Source: Hexactinellida sp. DTS-2022 (taxonomy: Eukaryota; Porifera; Hexactinellida). Taken from it: a stretch of 64,000 nucleotides of DNA. The DNA is taken from NCBI GenBank assembly GCA_028753945.1, contig JAPNXP010000008.1:372001-436000 (forward strand), read 5' to 3'. The notes beneath the pieces are model-generated. The model did no database searches, was not told where the DNA came from, and saw only the letters and a program-made list of their open reading frames with translations. Shown here in pieces: positions 54,245 to 64,000 of the stretch. Each line of letters opens with the position of its first letter. Position 1 is the stretch's first letter. The position numbers and the translations under genes are program-made.

Positions 54245-54421
54245 CAGTAGATGTTGGATATAAACATACCGGTTATAATAAGAACATATCGGTTATAAGA
54301 ACACTATGTTGGAAAACGGTTGCCATATACCCTATATAATTTATGTCGGTTATAAGAACATACCGGTTATAAGCACATCAAATGCAGTTCCCGACGATGT
54401 GCTTATAACCTGCACCCACTG
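54245..54421. mobile_element. pogo-like MITE, family V, unexpanded
   Basis: CAGTAGATGTTGGATATAAAC..GTGCTTATAACCTGCACCCACTG with TA flanks and only a few CGGTTATAAGAACAT units. Confidence 0.85.
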
Positions 54422-54462
54422 TACTGATTTAACGATAAATACCAGTATATTAATCCTTATAG

Positions 54463-57400
54463 TTCACAACCAAAGATTTCGTCCAAACTTACTTCTTATG
54501 ATTCAGAACCAAATATTAACTTGTTAAAGGGTGATTCCCCTCACCCAATAGGACAGGGCCGTATTGTATTAGCAACTGATGCAAACAGAGATCAACTTTA
54601 TGAAGAGGATCAGAAAGGTGTTGAAAACCGAAATTATATGAGTTCAGCTTTAGAGCAGCTAATTGAGGAATTGAAACAACCGAATTTGGATATAGAACGG
54701 TTTACAAAGCAAATGTCCAACACTCCTTTCACTGCGAAATCTAACAAATATCCTGACACTATAAAACTCTTTTCCGATCCCAAACCAATTAAAACAACAA
54801 TTGAGCTAAATAAAAACAATCAAAGAGGTAAACATTCAAAGTACTGTTGTAAAATAGAATGTAGGGATGAAACGAATATTCGAAATGTAACGAACGAATT
54901 AACCTTTTTGTAAACGAACGAAAATTCGAATATTCGTTCGTTTTATGAGCATTAAATCAAATTCAAGACTCAAAATACAGTGGAAAAATAGTTCTTATGT
55001 TAATGTTACAATAATTTACCCATAGTTACAAAATGTTTTTATAGACAGCACAAGTTAGTTATTAATTAACTAATTTTGGTAGGAATTTATATTTGCGATC
55101 TCTCCAAACTATACAAAACATATTTGTTGTCCAAAATTAGTAACGAATATTCGTTTCAACCTAAATTCGTTTAAACAATGTTCAGTATTTCGTTTCAGCC
55201 TACTAGAATGAAGGACACATATAATGGATACAATAGTCCAAATGAACTAAAAACGTGTGATGTGAAAATTAATCACTATGATAATTAATAGAATATCAAT
55301 TTAGCATAAATACTGAATATCCATTGTGTATCATTCTAGCATACAACAATACAATGTATAACTGTATAATTACCAACCATGATAAGAGAACTAAACAATC
55401 TAAAATATAACTTTCCAGATCCTACACTAACAATGACGTCACGCAACACATGGATTTCACCATCAACAGAATCTTCTACAAATCTAATACAAATTCCACT
55501 CACACTAACCACTATAGCAGATAGCCCAATAGCTCCATTAATGCACAGACCAAGCAATGAATTAATCGTAAACAACAACAACAACAAACTTCTAGCAGAC
55601 TCATTAGATGCTACAAACAAGTCTATACATTTAAATACAATGGATAGACCTAATGATGTTATACGTGTTATTTCTATGGAATCTGATAGTGCTAGCTATA
55701 ATTCTCCACCTCTTTCACCTACTTTTGATAATGGTAACTTTTATTAGTATACACCCTAGCTAATCCGAACAGGAGATACCTAATATTTCCTAATAAAAGT
55801 TGGAAAAAATCGTAAATATAGGATATTACAATGGAAGTATAAAAATAAGTCTCAGGCAAGTAATTAAGGAGTACGCTAGATGTTTAGTTCGGATTAACAA
55901 GGTTTGTACAAGTTTGGTTCGGATTATCGAGATTCTCATTTATAGATGCCTATAGAAAATGTATTACTTTGCTAATCCGAACGAATTCACTAATAGGAAC
56001 AGAATTTTTTGAATCGAAACATCTCTGTTCGGATCAGCGAGGGTGTACTGTATACTGAACTCTACTACATATAATGAAATACCCGCTTATAACAAATTAA
56101 TAATTTATACAGTAGAACCTCGTTAATACGTAATATATATTGCTCTATTAGCAAGTTATTTTATTATGTCCCCAAGCGAGCATTTAATGTTAATTCTGTT
56201 CATATAATACAGTAGATGTCGGATATAAGAACACTATGTTGGAAAACGGTTGCCATATACCCTATATAATTTATGTCGGTTATAAGAACATGCCGGTTAT
56301 AAGCACCTTAAGTGCAATTCCCGACGATGTGCTTATAACCGGCATCCAATTTAGTAAGTTCGCCTATTAGCAAGAAATTTCGTGCAAAATGCGACTTACT
56401 ATTACGCAAACTCCACTGTAATTTATCTTATAGACGATTACCCGATTGACTTACAAGATTCGCTAGAAGAGGCTCGTATTCCCACGCCACCGCTTCCAGA
56501 CTTAGTGCCACACATAATGCCTAGCATTGCTATACAGCCTGTTCTTGATAAAGCTGAGAGTATCGAGTGTAATCCATGGGATTTTGTAGGGCTCAGTGAT
56601 AGTTTGGATATTCATGAAAGTCAATCTCTTATATTGAAAGAGAGTGATATACAAGATCTATTGGATGAAAAGGAAATTGAAGGTTTATTTAGAGTTTACT
56701 TATATATCAGCCAACGCCTTTTTATATAAAACCTGGCTTCGGAAAGTGAATTTTAGTAAATATTCGCCTTACCAATGCTTGAAAATTACATAGGAAAGTA
56801 TTGGCAACTAGTAGTAATTCCTTTATTTTACAAGAATACTAGTCTAGAGCTCAGTTATTAATACTGAAATTATATTAGTAAACCATGTAGAAGTATCACA
56901 ATTTTATGATCATTTGATCATTAATTATACTGTAGACTAGTTAGTTAATACGTCAAATTTTATTCGTATTATTGGAGTTCATATTAACGGGAGTCACTTG
57001 CATGCATTTGTACAGGCTAGGGGAAATAAACCTTGTGCTCTTTGCCAGATATAGTCAGGTTCATTTATTATGAACATTTAAGGGACCAAAAATTGTGTCC
57101 ATAATAGAGAAAACTCAACTTAATACCAATCCTATTTAAGTTGTTAAATTGGGACCGTAGGGCTTGTTCATAATAAAAAATCTTCACATTAAGCAGACGA
57201 AATCTTGTTCATAATAAGCAGACCTGACTGTATTTAACTTTATCCGTGTTCGCCTTGTGTTATTTGCCAGATATTTCACTTTATCCGTGTTGCATTAACA
57301 AGAGTACAGTAGATGTCGGATATAAGCACACTGGTTATAAGAACATATCGGATATAAGCACATCAAGTGCAGTTCCCGACGATGTGCTTATAACCGGCAT

Positions 57401-59043
57401 CCACTGTATACTATATATTTATTCTCAATATAGTCGCTGCTCCGAAACTCGTAGGTATTCTTAAAATATCAAAATCTCCCTCTCCCTCTCCCTCCCACTC
57501 AGTCCGTTCTAAGTTGAAGAGAAAAGTTAGATTCGCTGGAGCTGAATATATGACAACAGGTCCCCAACAACACAATGCTACCCCTGGTATGTACACACAA
57601 GGTACATTTCCATATCGGGTGTCGACACCTAGTAAAGGTAGGTATGGAATTATCAGCAATCTTTTAAGATTATTTACAGTTGGACCTCGTTAGTATGAAC
57701 AACAGGGGACGGTCAAATGTGTTCGCCTTATCCAGAATTCGTATTAACCAATATCATTTGAATTGAGAAGGCTTTGAAAGGGACTGAAATAGTGTCTGTA
57801 TTAACCGGAATTTAGAATTAACCGTGTTTTTACTAACGAGGTTCTACTGTTTATGTAACACAGTTAGTGGTTGTCATATAAGGTATTATTTAATATTTAA
57901 AGAACCAAAAAATAGGAATAGATTTTAAGGACATATATGTAAAATATTTTTTAATTCATTTTATCAATTTTATATGGTCCAAATTTTACCCACTGCTTTT
58001 GTTAATTTTATTATTATCTCTAGTTTCTGTAAAAACTACTAGAAACTAATTATCTTTGTGAAGTAAGTACTCTTCATATTTCCATTTGATAAGTCTTGAA
58101 TTTACAGTTGGCATTGTGATTCACTATTCACATGTTTGACTTACTAAAATGAAAATATAATAAAATCCCATCGGGTTTTCTAAAAAATGGGTGATAACAA
58201 CTCATTATTTATATGGACAAATAAATATCTCACTTATACTTATATGAATAATTAGGAAGTAACCTCAATTCATTGAGTATAATCGGGGACAGCAAATCTT
58301 TCACGAGCAACCCAATCACTATACACAAATCCCACCCACATCACCAAGACACTGAATTCTCACTCGACGCTACGCCAACTGATGTAGATATACATCTTAT
58401 ATGGAATCAAATTCGCGAAAATTTACGCAAAAGCAATAATGCTGTAACTGCAAAGAAATTCACGAATTCTGATTCAATAACACTGACACACAGACCGACT
58501 AGATTGCTAACAAAGAGACAACCAAAGATAAATAGAGTTACTATTGGTTTGTTTATTTATATAAATAGTATATTCATAATCACCATTCTTGTTGCTAACA
58601 TAACTGTTTGGGCTTGCCATATGATATTTAAATTTCACAACTTTAAAATTATTTTGTCAAAACAACTACATTTGGTTAGATTTGGTCTCTCAACTACATG
58701 CACTTTTAACAAACAAACAAACAAACGATCAACCAACCAACCAACTAAATAAACAAACAAACAAACAAACGAACGATCAACCAACCAAACAAATTATTCC
58801 TGTTTCTACCTTTTAGCACCCAAACAATCTGACACAGAATTAGTTGCCTGGAGTGACCAATCGCATAGAGAGCCACAGCATTCAGAACTCTCCATAGAGG
58901 AAAGCAAAGTACTTGCGTCTTTAGCACGTTTAGACACACAATTAGAAGCCAAACAGGCTTATTTGAGAACAATGAAAAGCCAAACTTCTAAACAATCCAA
59001 AATAACAACCACACCTAATTATAGCGGGTATAAAAATCGGTGA
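54463..59043 (+). CDS. CEP126-like gene, exons 4-9
   Basis: Exons 54463-54827, 55419-55733, 56434-56682, 57434-57637, 58256-58546 and 58817-59043 join with GT..AG borders and matching phases. With exons 1-3 the total is 2,073 nt, 690 codons plus stop. Mostly disordered, Ser/Thr/Asn-rich. Exon 7 has VGILKISKSPSPSPS then KRKVRFAGAEY, a PP1-docking-like RVxF motif in an arrangement reminiscent of the SILK..LRWFD stretch of CEP126. Exon 8 has DVDIHLIWNQIRENLRK. The last exon has IEESKVLASLARLDTQLEAK, like the C-terminal EEQKIL-type helix of CEP126. Probably a centrosome/cilium protein. Identity is tentative; exon structure is well supported. Confidence 0.7.
54862..55203. mobile_element. hAT-type MITE, TAGGGCTGAAACG family, in intron 4
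   Basis: TAGGGATGAAACGAATATTCG..CGTTTCAGCCTA with flanking ATAGAATG/CTAGAATG (8 bp, one mismatch). Older than the copy at 37453. Confidence 0.8.
55751..56050. mobile_element. pogo-like MITE (ACACCCTAGCTAATCCGAAC), in intron 5
   Basis: The left end ACACCCTAGCTAATCCGAAC matches the right end GTTCGGATCAGCGAGGGTGT, then ACTG-TA. Further inverted GTTCGGATTA copies lie inside. Confidence 0.7.
56109..56418. mobile_element. pogo-like MITE, family VI, split by a family V element
   Basis: The interior TTGCTCTATTAGCAAG..CCCCAAGCGAGCATTTAATG and right end of family VI (TCGCCTATTAGCAAG..CTCCACTG) flank the insertion at 56210-56351. Its left end is replaced by a family-I end, CAGTAGAACCTCGTTAATAC. Confidence 0.75.
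56210..56351. mobile_element. pogo-like MITE, family V, nested in family VI
   Basis: CAGTAGATGTCGGATATAAG..GCTTATAACCGGCATCCA with TA at both junctions. Removing it restores the family-VI sequence TAATA-GYAAGTTCGCC. Confidence 0.8.
56740..57040. other. intronic stretch without recognised feature
   Basis: The segment 56683-56770 resembles 37900-37950 and 38890-38930 (TATAAAACCTGGCTTCGG..), a weak old repeat. Otherwise AT-rich. Confidence 0.4.
57053..57230. mobile_element. pogo-like MITE, family III, inverted
   Basis: TAGTCAGGTTCATTTATTATG..AATAAGCAGACCTGACTG, TA at the right side. Confidence 0.8.
57307..57406. mobile_element. pogo-like MITE, family V, minimal form
   Basis: 100 bp, CAGTAGATGTCGGATATAAG..TTATAACCGGCATCCACTG, TA flanks. 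The likely ancestral length of the 1.3-kb element at 40094. Confidence 0.9.
57677..57849. mobile_element. pogo-like MITE, family I, inverted
   Basis: CAGTTGGACCTCGTTAGTATG..TAACGAGGTTCTACTG, immediately inside intron 7. Confidence 0.8.
57850..58255. other. intronic stretch without recognised feature
   Basis: AT-rich remainder of intron 7. Confidence 0.5.
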
Positions 59044-59487
59044 TGTTCACACAACAAATTATTTGTATATTTTTGATGTTTGTTTGCTTCAACTGAACAT
59101 GAAGAATTCACAAAAAGTAATTTTTAACTATAAACTTTTCTCTTTTACCTCTCATCTAATACGTACGTTTATTGATTTATATTGATATGTATAATCTTAC
59201 TTATTATATTTCTCTCCCAACACTCATTATATTATTCGTGCATTATTTATTGAATTTAGTATGTGTATATAGCGGTATATAATTCGGTATAATTTTATGG
59301 CGAATTGATTAAGGATGGTCTCCAAACCTGATTTTTGGTATACTTGGGCACCTTTTGGCACTGTCGGATTATGCAGGTCTAAAGGAAAATTGTCGGTTCT
59401 GCTGAATTCCGGATTATAGAGGGTTGGATTATGCAGGTTCTACTGTATATATCAATCTTTTAATACGACTCACTTATACACTGTATA
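59044..59487. other. intergenic, with a decayed MITE
   Basis: Positions about 59330-59445 contain repeated GGATTATGCAGG and end GGTTCTACTGTA, a pogo-like right end; the left end is lost. The rest is AT-rich. Confidence 0.55.
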
Positions 59488-59671
59488 CAGTCGACTCCGC
59501 TTAATAGAGCCACCGGTTAATAGATTTCACTGCTTAATCGGGTCAAATTTCGCAGGATTTATAGGACGGAATTACATTTTGGCTTAAAATATTTTCGGTT
59601 AATAGATTTCTCCGCTTAATCGGGTCGAAGTAACCTGGTCCCGAGGTGACTCTATTAAGCGGAATTGACTG
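59488..59671. mobile_element. pogo-like MITE, family IV
   Basis: CAGTCGACTCCGCTTAATAG..TTAAGCGGAATTGACTG with TA flanks, ending 35 bp before the start codon of the next gene. Confidence 0.85.
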
Positions 59672-59705
59672 TATTATTATTAACGATTTACTATTAGACC
59701 ACTTT

Positions 59706-60560
59706 ATGGCAGATACCCATTTACTATCTGAAACCGAATCTTTAACAATCAACGAACCGATCTCCAACACATTAGTTCGTAGCTTAAGTCTACTAAGTTT
59801 GAATGAAAAATGGTTTTTTCATGACCTTTCTCCCGATGTATCGAATCGTATTCTAGCAAGCACGACTTTACATACTTGTTTCCTTGTTACTAATTCCATT
59901 GATACTCCAAACCATTTTTTCATATTCGTTAAACACAGTAATGATGATTTTCGTAAAATTGAGATTATACAAATTTCACAAGGACATTTTCAAATCGCGA
60001 AAACTCCAACACAAACTTATTCTTCGCTTTTTGACGCGGTTTATTCTGCGAAAGATATCCATTTTAGGGATGTCCCACCTATTTTTGATCGAACAGAATT
60101 AACAGCTGAAGTATTAGAAATTCATTCTATTTTAACCCCTCCTTCTTATGATGAGGTTTTACACTATCAAAATGCGTTGAAAGATTTGCCTGCAATTTCA
60201 GTTGAACGAATTTACCGTGCGACCGAAGCAGGTGACGAAGATTTATCATATCCAGGGAACACCCGAAACCGTTTTCCTAATAACTATCCTAACAATGAAA
60301 GACATTCCAATTGGTTCGAACGGTTGATAGAACAGAGAAATGAACCACCACGTAAACATTGGGATTTGCGAAATTCCGGATATTTACGTATAGTTGCTAT
60401 GCTAATATTCTACTTTTCAACAATTTGTATAATCCCACATATTCTAGTAGCGATTATTGTTTGTTTATTAATAGCCCTGATTTGTTTACCTTGTTTTGTT
60501 ATTGTTGTTGTTTGTTTTTTTACTTACATTATTGCTACACTTGGAGAAGATGATGATTGA
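59706..60560 (+). CDS. membrane-anchored protein with divergent SH2-like domain
   Basis: 284 residues from ATG 59706 (MADTHLL). The frame is open a further 20 codons upstream, but that part is MITE sequence. Residues about 36-116 follow the SH2 pattern: WFFHDLSPDVSNRIL (W-x-F, helix A), TCFLVTNS (the FLVRxS strand), HFFIFVKH, IEIIQISQGHFQIA and YSSLFDAV (helix B). The phosphotyrosine-binding Arg of FLVR is Thr here, so classical pTyr binding should be lost. TPPSYDE (144-150) contains a PPxY motif for WW domains. Residues 229-275 are strongly hydrophobic, enough for two helices, then a short acidic tail. I know no standard family with this layout. Confidence 0.75.
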   Translation: MADTHLLSETESLTINEPISNTLVRSLSLLSLNEKWFFHDLSPDVSNRILASTTLHTCFLVTNSIDTPNHFFIFVKHSNDDFRKIEIIQISQGHFQIAKTPTQTYSSLFDAVYSAKDIHFRDVPPIFDRTELTAEVLEIHSILTPPSYDEVLHYQNALKDLPAISVERIYRATEAGDEDLSYPGNTRNRFPNNYPNNERHSNWFERLIEQRNEPPRKHWDLRNSGYLRIVAMLIFYFSTICIIPHILVAIIVCLLIALICLPCFVIVVVCFFTYIIATLGEDDD

Positions 60561-61146
60561 AGTATAATTTGTTAATAATTCAATTAATTCAGTGTGGTTT
60601 TAATTATAGAGTTTTATTGCATGTCTATATATAGTGTAATTCAAATCAAGTATTTTTTACGAAATCCCTAAATTTCGACAATTTTTTTAATTTAGATATT
60701 AGTTTAAATCTTAATTTAACTAAAATTCCAGTTAAATCTTATTTATTGTGTATATTCTAACGAAAGTCTAATCATATGTATTCAACTTCATCTTGTTAAA
60801 CCTTTCTTAATATCAGGTAAAGCTACCTGCGATCATTATAAAGTAAACTCTCGTTAATGCGAACACCAAGGGGACTGTAGAAATTTGTTTGTATTATCTT
60901 GAAATTCTTGCATACATTTCCATAGGCTAGAGGATTTAAGTTAAACCCTTGTACTCCTTAACCCATATTTCGCCTTATCCGTATTTTGTATACGTACTTA
61001 TTAGTTAACTACAATCTACTGTATGTTATATTACTCGTATTTTACTACTTTTCCAAAACAGGCAGTTGTCAAAAGGGTTTGATAACTATGGGAATCCAAT
61101 ACATAATCTTTTTGTCTATAATATTGTAGTTTATTAGCAAACAATA
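60561..61146. other. intergenic, with a decayed pogo-like MITE
   Basis: Positions 60841-61021 begin AAAGTAAACTCTCGTTAATG and end ACAATCTACTG before TA. The rest is AT-rich. A splice-acceptor-like TTTATTAG lies just before the next start codon. Confidence 0.6.
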
Positions 61147-62388
61147 ATGGCTACAACCCTTCCTTTAAAAACAGCGAATAGAGAAGATAATTTTGAATTG
61201 GAATTAGGTCGAGTGAGAGAGAAGATTAAAATTAAATTTATTGTATTAATGGATTGTTTGAAAAGTAGGGAAAATGAACTATTAAAAGAATTAGGTAGAA
61301 TACTAGCTTGCTATCACTCTTACCGTAATGAATTTGAAAAACAAATTGAAAAACAATTGGCTCTAGAAAAAGCGAAATTATCGCATCAAGAAGAACTTAA
61401 AACTTCTCCAATTAAATATTTTCACGAAGATGGTATCGCGCGAGTAAACACTGAACTTAAATCGCTAATAATTCCAATCGAACCTAAAATGGTTAGATTT
61501 GAGTGTGACAGCAATTTTATATTAGATGAATTAAACAGTTTGGGCCATTTCATTGAAAATGTAAGATTTGATTATAAGAGTAAATATGAACCAATAGTGA
61601 GTGTTTGTGAGCATGGTAATGGAGAAGAGCAACTTAGATTTCCACATGGTGTAACAGTTTATGAACAAACAGGGAAAATTTACGTTGCAGATCAATGTAA
61701 CCATTTTGTGAAAATATTCGATAGTACGACTGGTAAATATCTATCAAGATTTGGTGGAAGACAAAGTGGAGAAAAGATGTTGTATCCTCGAGGGCTGGCT
61801 ATTACCGGAGATATTATTATTATTTCTCAATCTAATCATTGTTTAGTTAATTACCAACTTGATGGAAAGTTTATTTCTCAAATAGGGAAAGAAGGAAATG
61901 GAAATTTAGAGTTTTATTTTCCTTTAGGTTTGTCAATTAATGAAACGAATGGTGATATTTATGTTTGTGAAAAAGTGAATAAACGTATTCAAATTCTTAA
62001 TCGAGATTTCTCTTTCAAATCAAAGTTTAAGAATGAAATTTTTAGAGCACCTCTCGATGTTAAACTTTCCAAAGAATTCATACTTGTTCTTGACCAAACT
62101 GATCCATGTCTCCATCTATTTAGCTATAACAACCACATTCTACAAAAGAGTGTTATTTCACGAGGGAGTCGATTACAAGTTGAAAATCCATTTTATTTCT
62201 TCATCAACCATACTGATATGATTCTCATATCAGATTACGATTCAAATTCTATTAATATCTTCAGTCATGAGTATGAGTTAGTGCATACCATTCCTGTATT
62301 AACGTCTCCAATGGGAATTACCATTGATACTAATGGAAGAATTATTGTAGTAACTCAGGGTGAAGAAAATTGTCTGCAAATATTTTGA
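61147..62388 (+). CDS. coiled-coil/NHL beta-propeller protein, diverged paralogue F
   Basis: Intact 413-residue relative of the array genes, clearly more diverged (start MATTLPLKTANREDNFELELG). It keeps the layout: coiled coil about 18-108, EPKMVRFECDSN linker, six NHL blades and the NCLQIF end. The segment ..EELKTSPIKYFHEDGIARVNTELK resembles the variable segment of array copy C. RING and B-box absent. Its position about 37 kb from the array, next to a further copy, indicates dispersed members of the same family. Confidence 0.92.
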   Translation: MATTLPLKTANREDNFELELGRVREKIKIKFIVLMDCLKSRENELLKELGRILACYHSYRNEFEKQIEKQLALEKAKLSHQEELKTSPIKYFHEDGIARVNTELKSLIIPIEPKMVRFECDSNFILDELNSLGHFIENVRFDYKSKYEPIVSVCEHGNGEEQLRFPHGVTVYEQTGKIYVADQCNHFVKIFDSTTGKYLSRFGGRQSGEKMLYPRGLAITGDIIIISQSNHCLVNYQLDGKFISQIGKEGNGNLEFYFPLGLSINETNGDIYVCEKVNKRIQILNRDFSFKSKFKNEIFRAPLDVKLSKEFILVLDQTDPCLHLFSYNNHILQKSVISRGSRLQVENPFYFFINHTDMILISDYDSNSINIFSHEYELVHTIPVLTSPMGITIDTNGRIIVVTQGEENCLQIF

Positions 62389-62789
62389 ATTTATATTTTA
62401 ATATTTCTCCTTTATGAAAGTTAAATATTTTTATTCTTTGTAAATTTAGTAATTTGGAATTATTTAACACGTATTCTAAAATTTAATTTTTATACACTGT
62501 CAGGGTAATTTTACTCAAAAATTCTCACTAATATTTGTATTAGTTAATTGACATTTATTCTCATGCTCATGCTCCTATTCCAAGAGATCTATTAGCAATA
62601 TTATATTATATTATATTAATTTGTTTAGCTAACTACACTAAGTACATTTTTGGACCCGCTATTTTTAGAGTTATAACCTTTTAAACTTTTCTGGAATTAA
62701 TTCATTGAAATATTTTGTGTAGTTATGTTATTATACAAAAATATTAATTTACATTACCTGTGTGATATTTTATTTTATATTTAGCGAGA
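62389..62789. other. intergenic, probable 5' UTR acceptor of gene G
   Basis: AT-rich. Ends with TATTTTATTTTATATTTAG, six bases before the next start codon, a plausible 3' splice site. Confidence 0.5.
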
Positions 62790-64000
62790 ATGGCAACTGC
62801 ATTCCCAATTGAAGCAGGCAATAAAGATAATTACCAGTTAGAATTGAGTCGAGTGAGAGAGAAGGTTAAAACTAAATTTGTTGAATTAATTGGTTGCTTG
62901 AAAGCTAGAGAAAGTGAGCTATTGAGAGAGTTGGATAATATTCTAGCTTCTTATCTCCTCTATTATAGAAGCGAATTGAATAGAGTAAATGATAAGATAC
63001 GAGATCTTGAAATAACAAAAACATTTCATCAAAATCAAATTCAAACTTCTCCTATAAAGACTGTTCATGAAGATTGTATTGTGCGAGTAAATACAGAAAT
63101 CCAATTAATTAAGACTCCCATAGAACCTAAAATGGTTAGTTTTCAGTGTGACAGCAACAAAATGTTAGCTGAATTGAACAAGTTGGGTAAGTTGGTAGCG
63201 AAAGTGAGAAGTGGAATTGACTATAAAAGTAAGAAACAACCTCTAGTGAGTGTTTGTGAGAAAGGAAAGGGAATGGAACAACTTAACAATCCACTAGGAG
63301 TAACAGTCGATAATAAAACAGGAAATATTTACGTAGCAGATCAAGATAATAACTGTGTGAAGGTTTTCGATAGTACTGGAAAGTATTTGTTAAAATTTGG
63401 AGACTATGAAGGAGAAGGAATGATGTTCTGCCCGAAAGGTGTAGCTATTTGTGGAGATATAATTCTTATTTCTCAAGGTTACCAGTGTATTCTCAATTAT
63501 CAACTCAATGGGAAGTTTGTTTCTAGAATCCGTAGACAGGGAATAGGAGAGTTAGAATTTAACTTTCCCTTTGGTCTAACAATTGATGAGTCGAATGGAG
63601 ATATTTACATTTGTGATCGTAGCAATCATTATATTCAGACACTCAATAGAGATTTCTCTTTCAAGTCTCAGTTCGGGAATGATACACTCAAACACCCTCG
63701 TGATGTTAAACTCTCCAAAGAATACATTTATGTTCTAGATAAATCTAATCCTTGTCTCCATCTCTACAACTATAATCACATTCTACAGAAGAGTGTTATA
63801 TCTCGAGGCCAAGGAATGGAAGTTATTACTCCTGGGTTCTTCTTCATCGACCAAACTAATAATATTCTCATTTCAGATAGTAGCTTTAACTCTATTCATA
63901 TTTTCAGCCCTCAATTCCAGAAGATTCATACAATATCTACCTCTAACAATCCTACAGGTATTACAGTGGATAAAGAAGGAAGAGTCATTGTAGTTACTCA
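62790..64000 (+). CDS. coiled-coil/NHL beta-propeller protein, copy G, cut by the window edge
   Basis: Open from ATG 62790 to the end of the window (403 complete codons, no stop reached); about 10 residues (..AVxNCLQIF by analogy) are expected beyond the edge. Start MATAFPIEAGNKDNYQLELS is like gene F, while the NHL part is close to array copies B-E. It is again a mosaic of the two groups. One extra codon in the coiled coil (SYLLYYRSELN). The variable segment contains QTSPIKTVHEDCI as in copy C. Confidence 0.9.
   Translation, partial: MATAFPIEAGNKDNYQLELSRVREKVKTKFVELIGCLKARESELLRELDNILASYLLYYRSELNRVNDKIRDLEITKTFHQNQIQTSPIKTVHEDCIVRVNTEIQLIKTPIEPKMVSFQCDSNKMLAELNKLGKLVAKVRSGIDYKSKKQPLVSVCEKGKGMEQLNNPLGVTVDNKTGNIYVADQDNNCVKVFDSTGKYLLKFGDYEGEGMMFCPKGVAICGDIILISQGYQCILNYQLNGKFVSRIRRQGIGELEFNFPFGLTIDESNGDIYICDRSNHYIQTLNRDFSFKSQFGNDTLKHPRDVKLSKEYIYVLDKSNPCLHLYNYNHILQKSVISRGQGMEVITPGFFFIDQTNNILISDSSFNSIHIFSPQFQKIHTISTSNNPTGITVDKEGRVIVVT

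Noticed and set aside
57411..57659. Minus-strand 82-codon frame
   Set aside because: Antisense to exon 7 of the CEP126-like gene, whose splice borders and phases fit on the plus strand.
58273..58752. 159-codon frame with a hydrophobic C-terminus
   Set aside because: The first part is exon 8 of the CEP126-like gene; the hydrophobic tail is read-through of the intron after the donor ATTG-GTTTGT, ending in an (AAAC)n repeat.

Overview
The window is nuclear DNA from an animal. It is AT-rich, has spliced genes with GT..AG introns, carries selenoprotein genes with eukaryote-type SECIS elements, an ER chaperone ending in RDEL and a centrosomal-type coiled-coil gene, and is packed with eukaryotic DNA transposons and MITEs. 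Large families of RING-less TRIM-like coiled-coil/NHL genes plus compact gene structure suggest an early-branching metazoan, possibly a (glass) sponge; that placement is an inference.

Region 1 (1-24.1 kb) is a tandem array. The repeating unit is about 3,685 bp and holds one intact coiled-coil/NHL gene (type 1; starts at 1001, 3888, 8718, 12405 and 22642) followed by one decayed NHL gene of a second type (type 2). Two insertions break the regular spacing: a tandem Helitron-like element (7381-8525) and a structurally complete 6,548-bp Ginger-type DNA transposon (15731-22278). Subtracting them restores the period almost exactly. The Ginger element has 40-bp inverted repeats starting TGTTG, a 4-bp target duplication and an apparently intact 8-exon, 912-codon transposase gene. 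That gene encodes an H2C2 zinc finger, a D,D35E integrase core, a GPY/F module and a C-terminal ubiquitin-protease-like domain.

Region 2 (24.2-30.6 kb) is a large palindrome. Two arms of about 2.2 kb each carry an almost identical alpha-1,3-fucosyltransferase (GT10) gene in convergent orientation. The spacer contains a dead OTU-protease relic. Region 3 (30.6-33.8 kb) holds scrambled NHL relics and repeats.

Region 4 (33.8-59 kb) has a two-exon ERP44 gene (CRFS active site, RDEL end), then a MITE-rich stretch. A nine-exon gene resembling CEP126 can be assembled in frame from 39455 to 59043. Its 10.9-kb second intron would contain three minus-strand selenoprotein W genes, each with an in-frame TGA at CxxU and a matching SECIS, plus a plus-strand Rdx-like gene without the redox motif. 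Its third intron would contain an orphan seven-helix membrane protein.

Region 5 (59-64 kb) has a membrane-anchored protein with an SH2-like domain whose FLVR arginine is a threonine, then two more coiled-coil/NHL genes, the last cut by the window edge.

Noncoding DNA is dominated by pogo/Tigger-like MITEs (TA duplication, ends CAGT..ACTG) of at least eight end families, several nested in each other, one expanded internally into a 1.3-kb satellite starting at a splice donor. hAT-type MITEs with 8-bp duplications and several structured repeats with compensatory base changes are also present.
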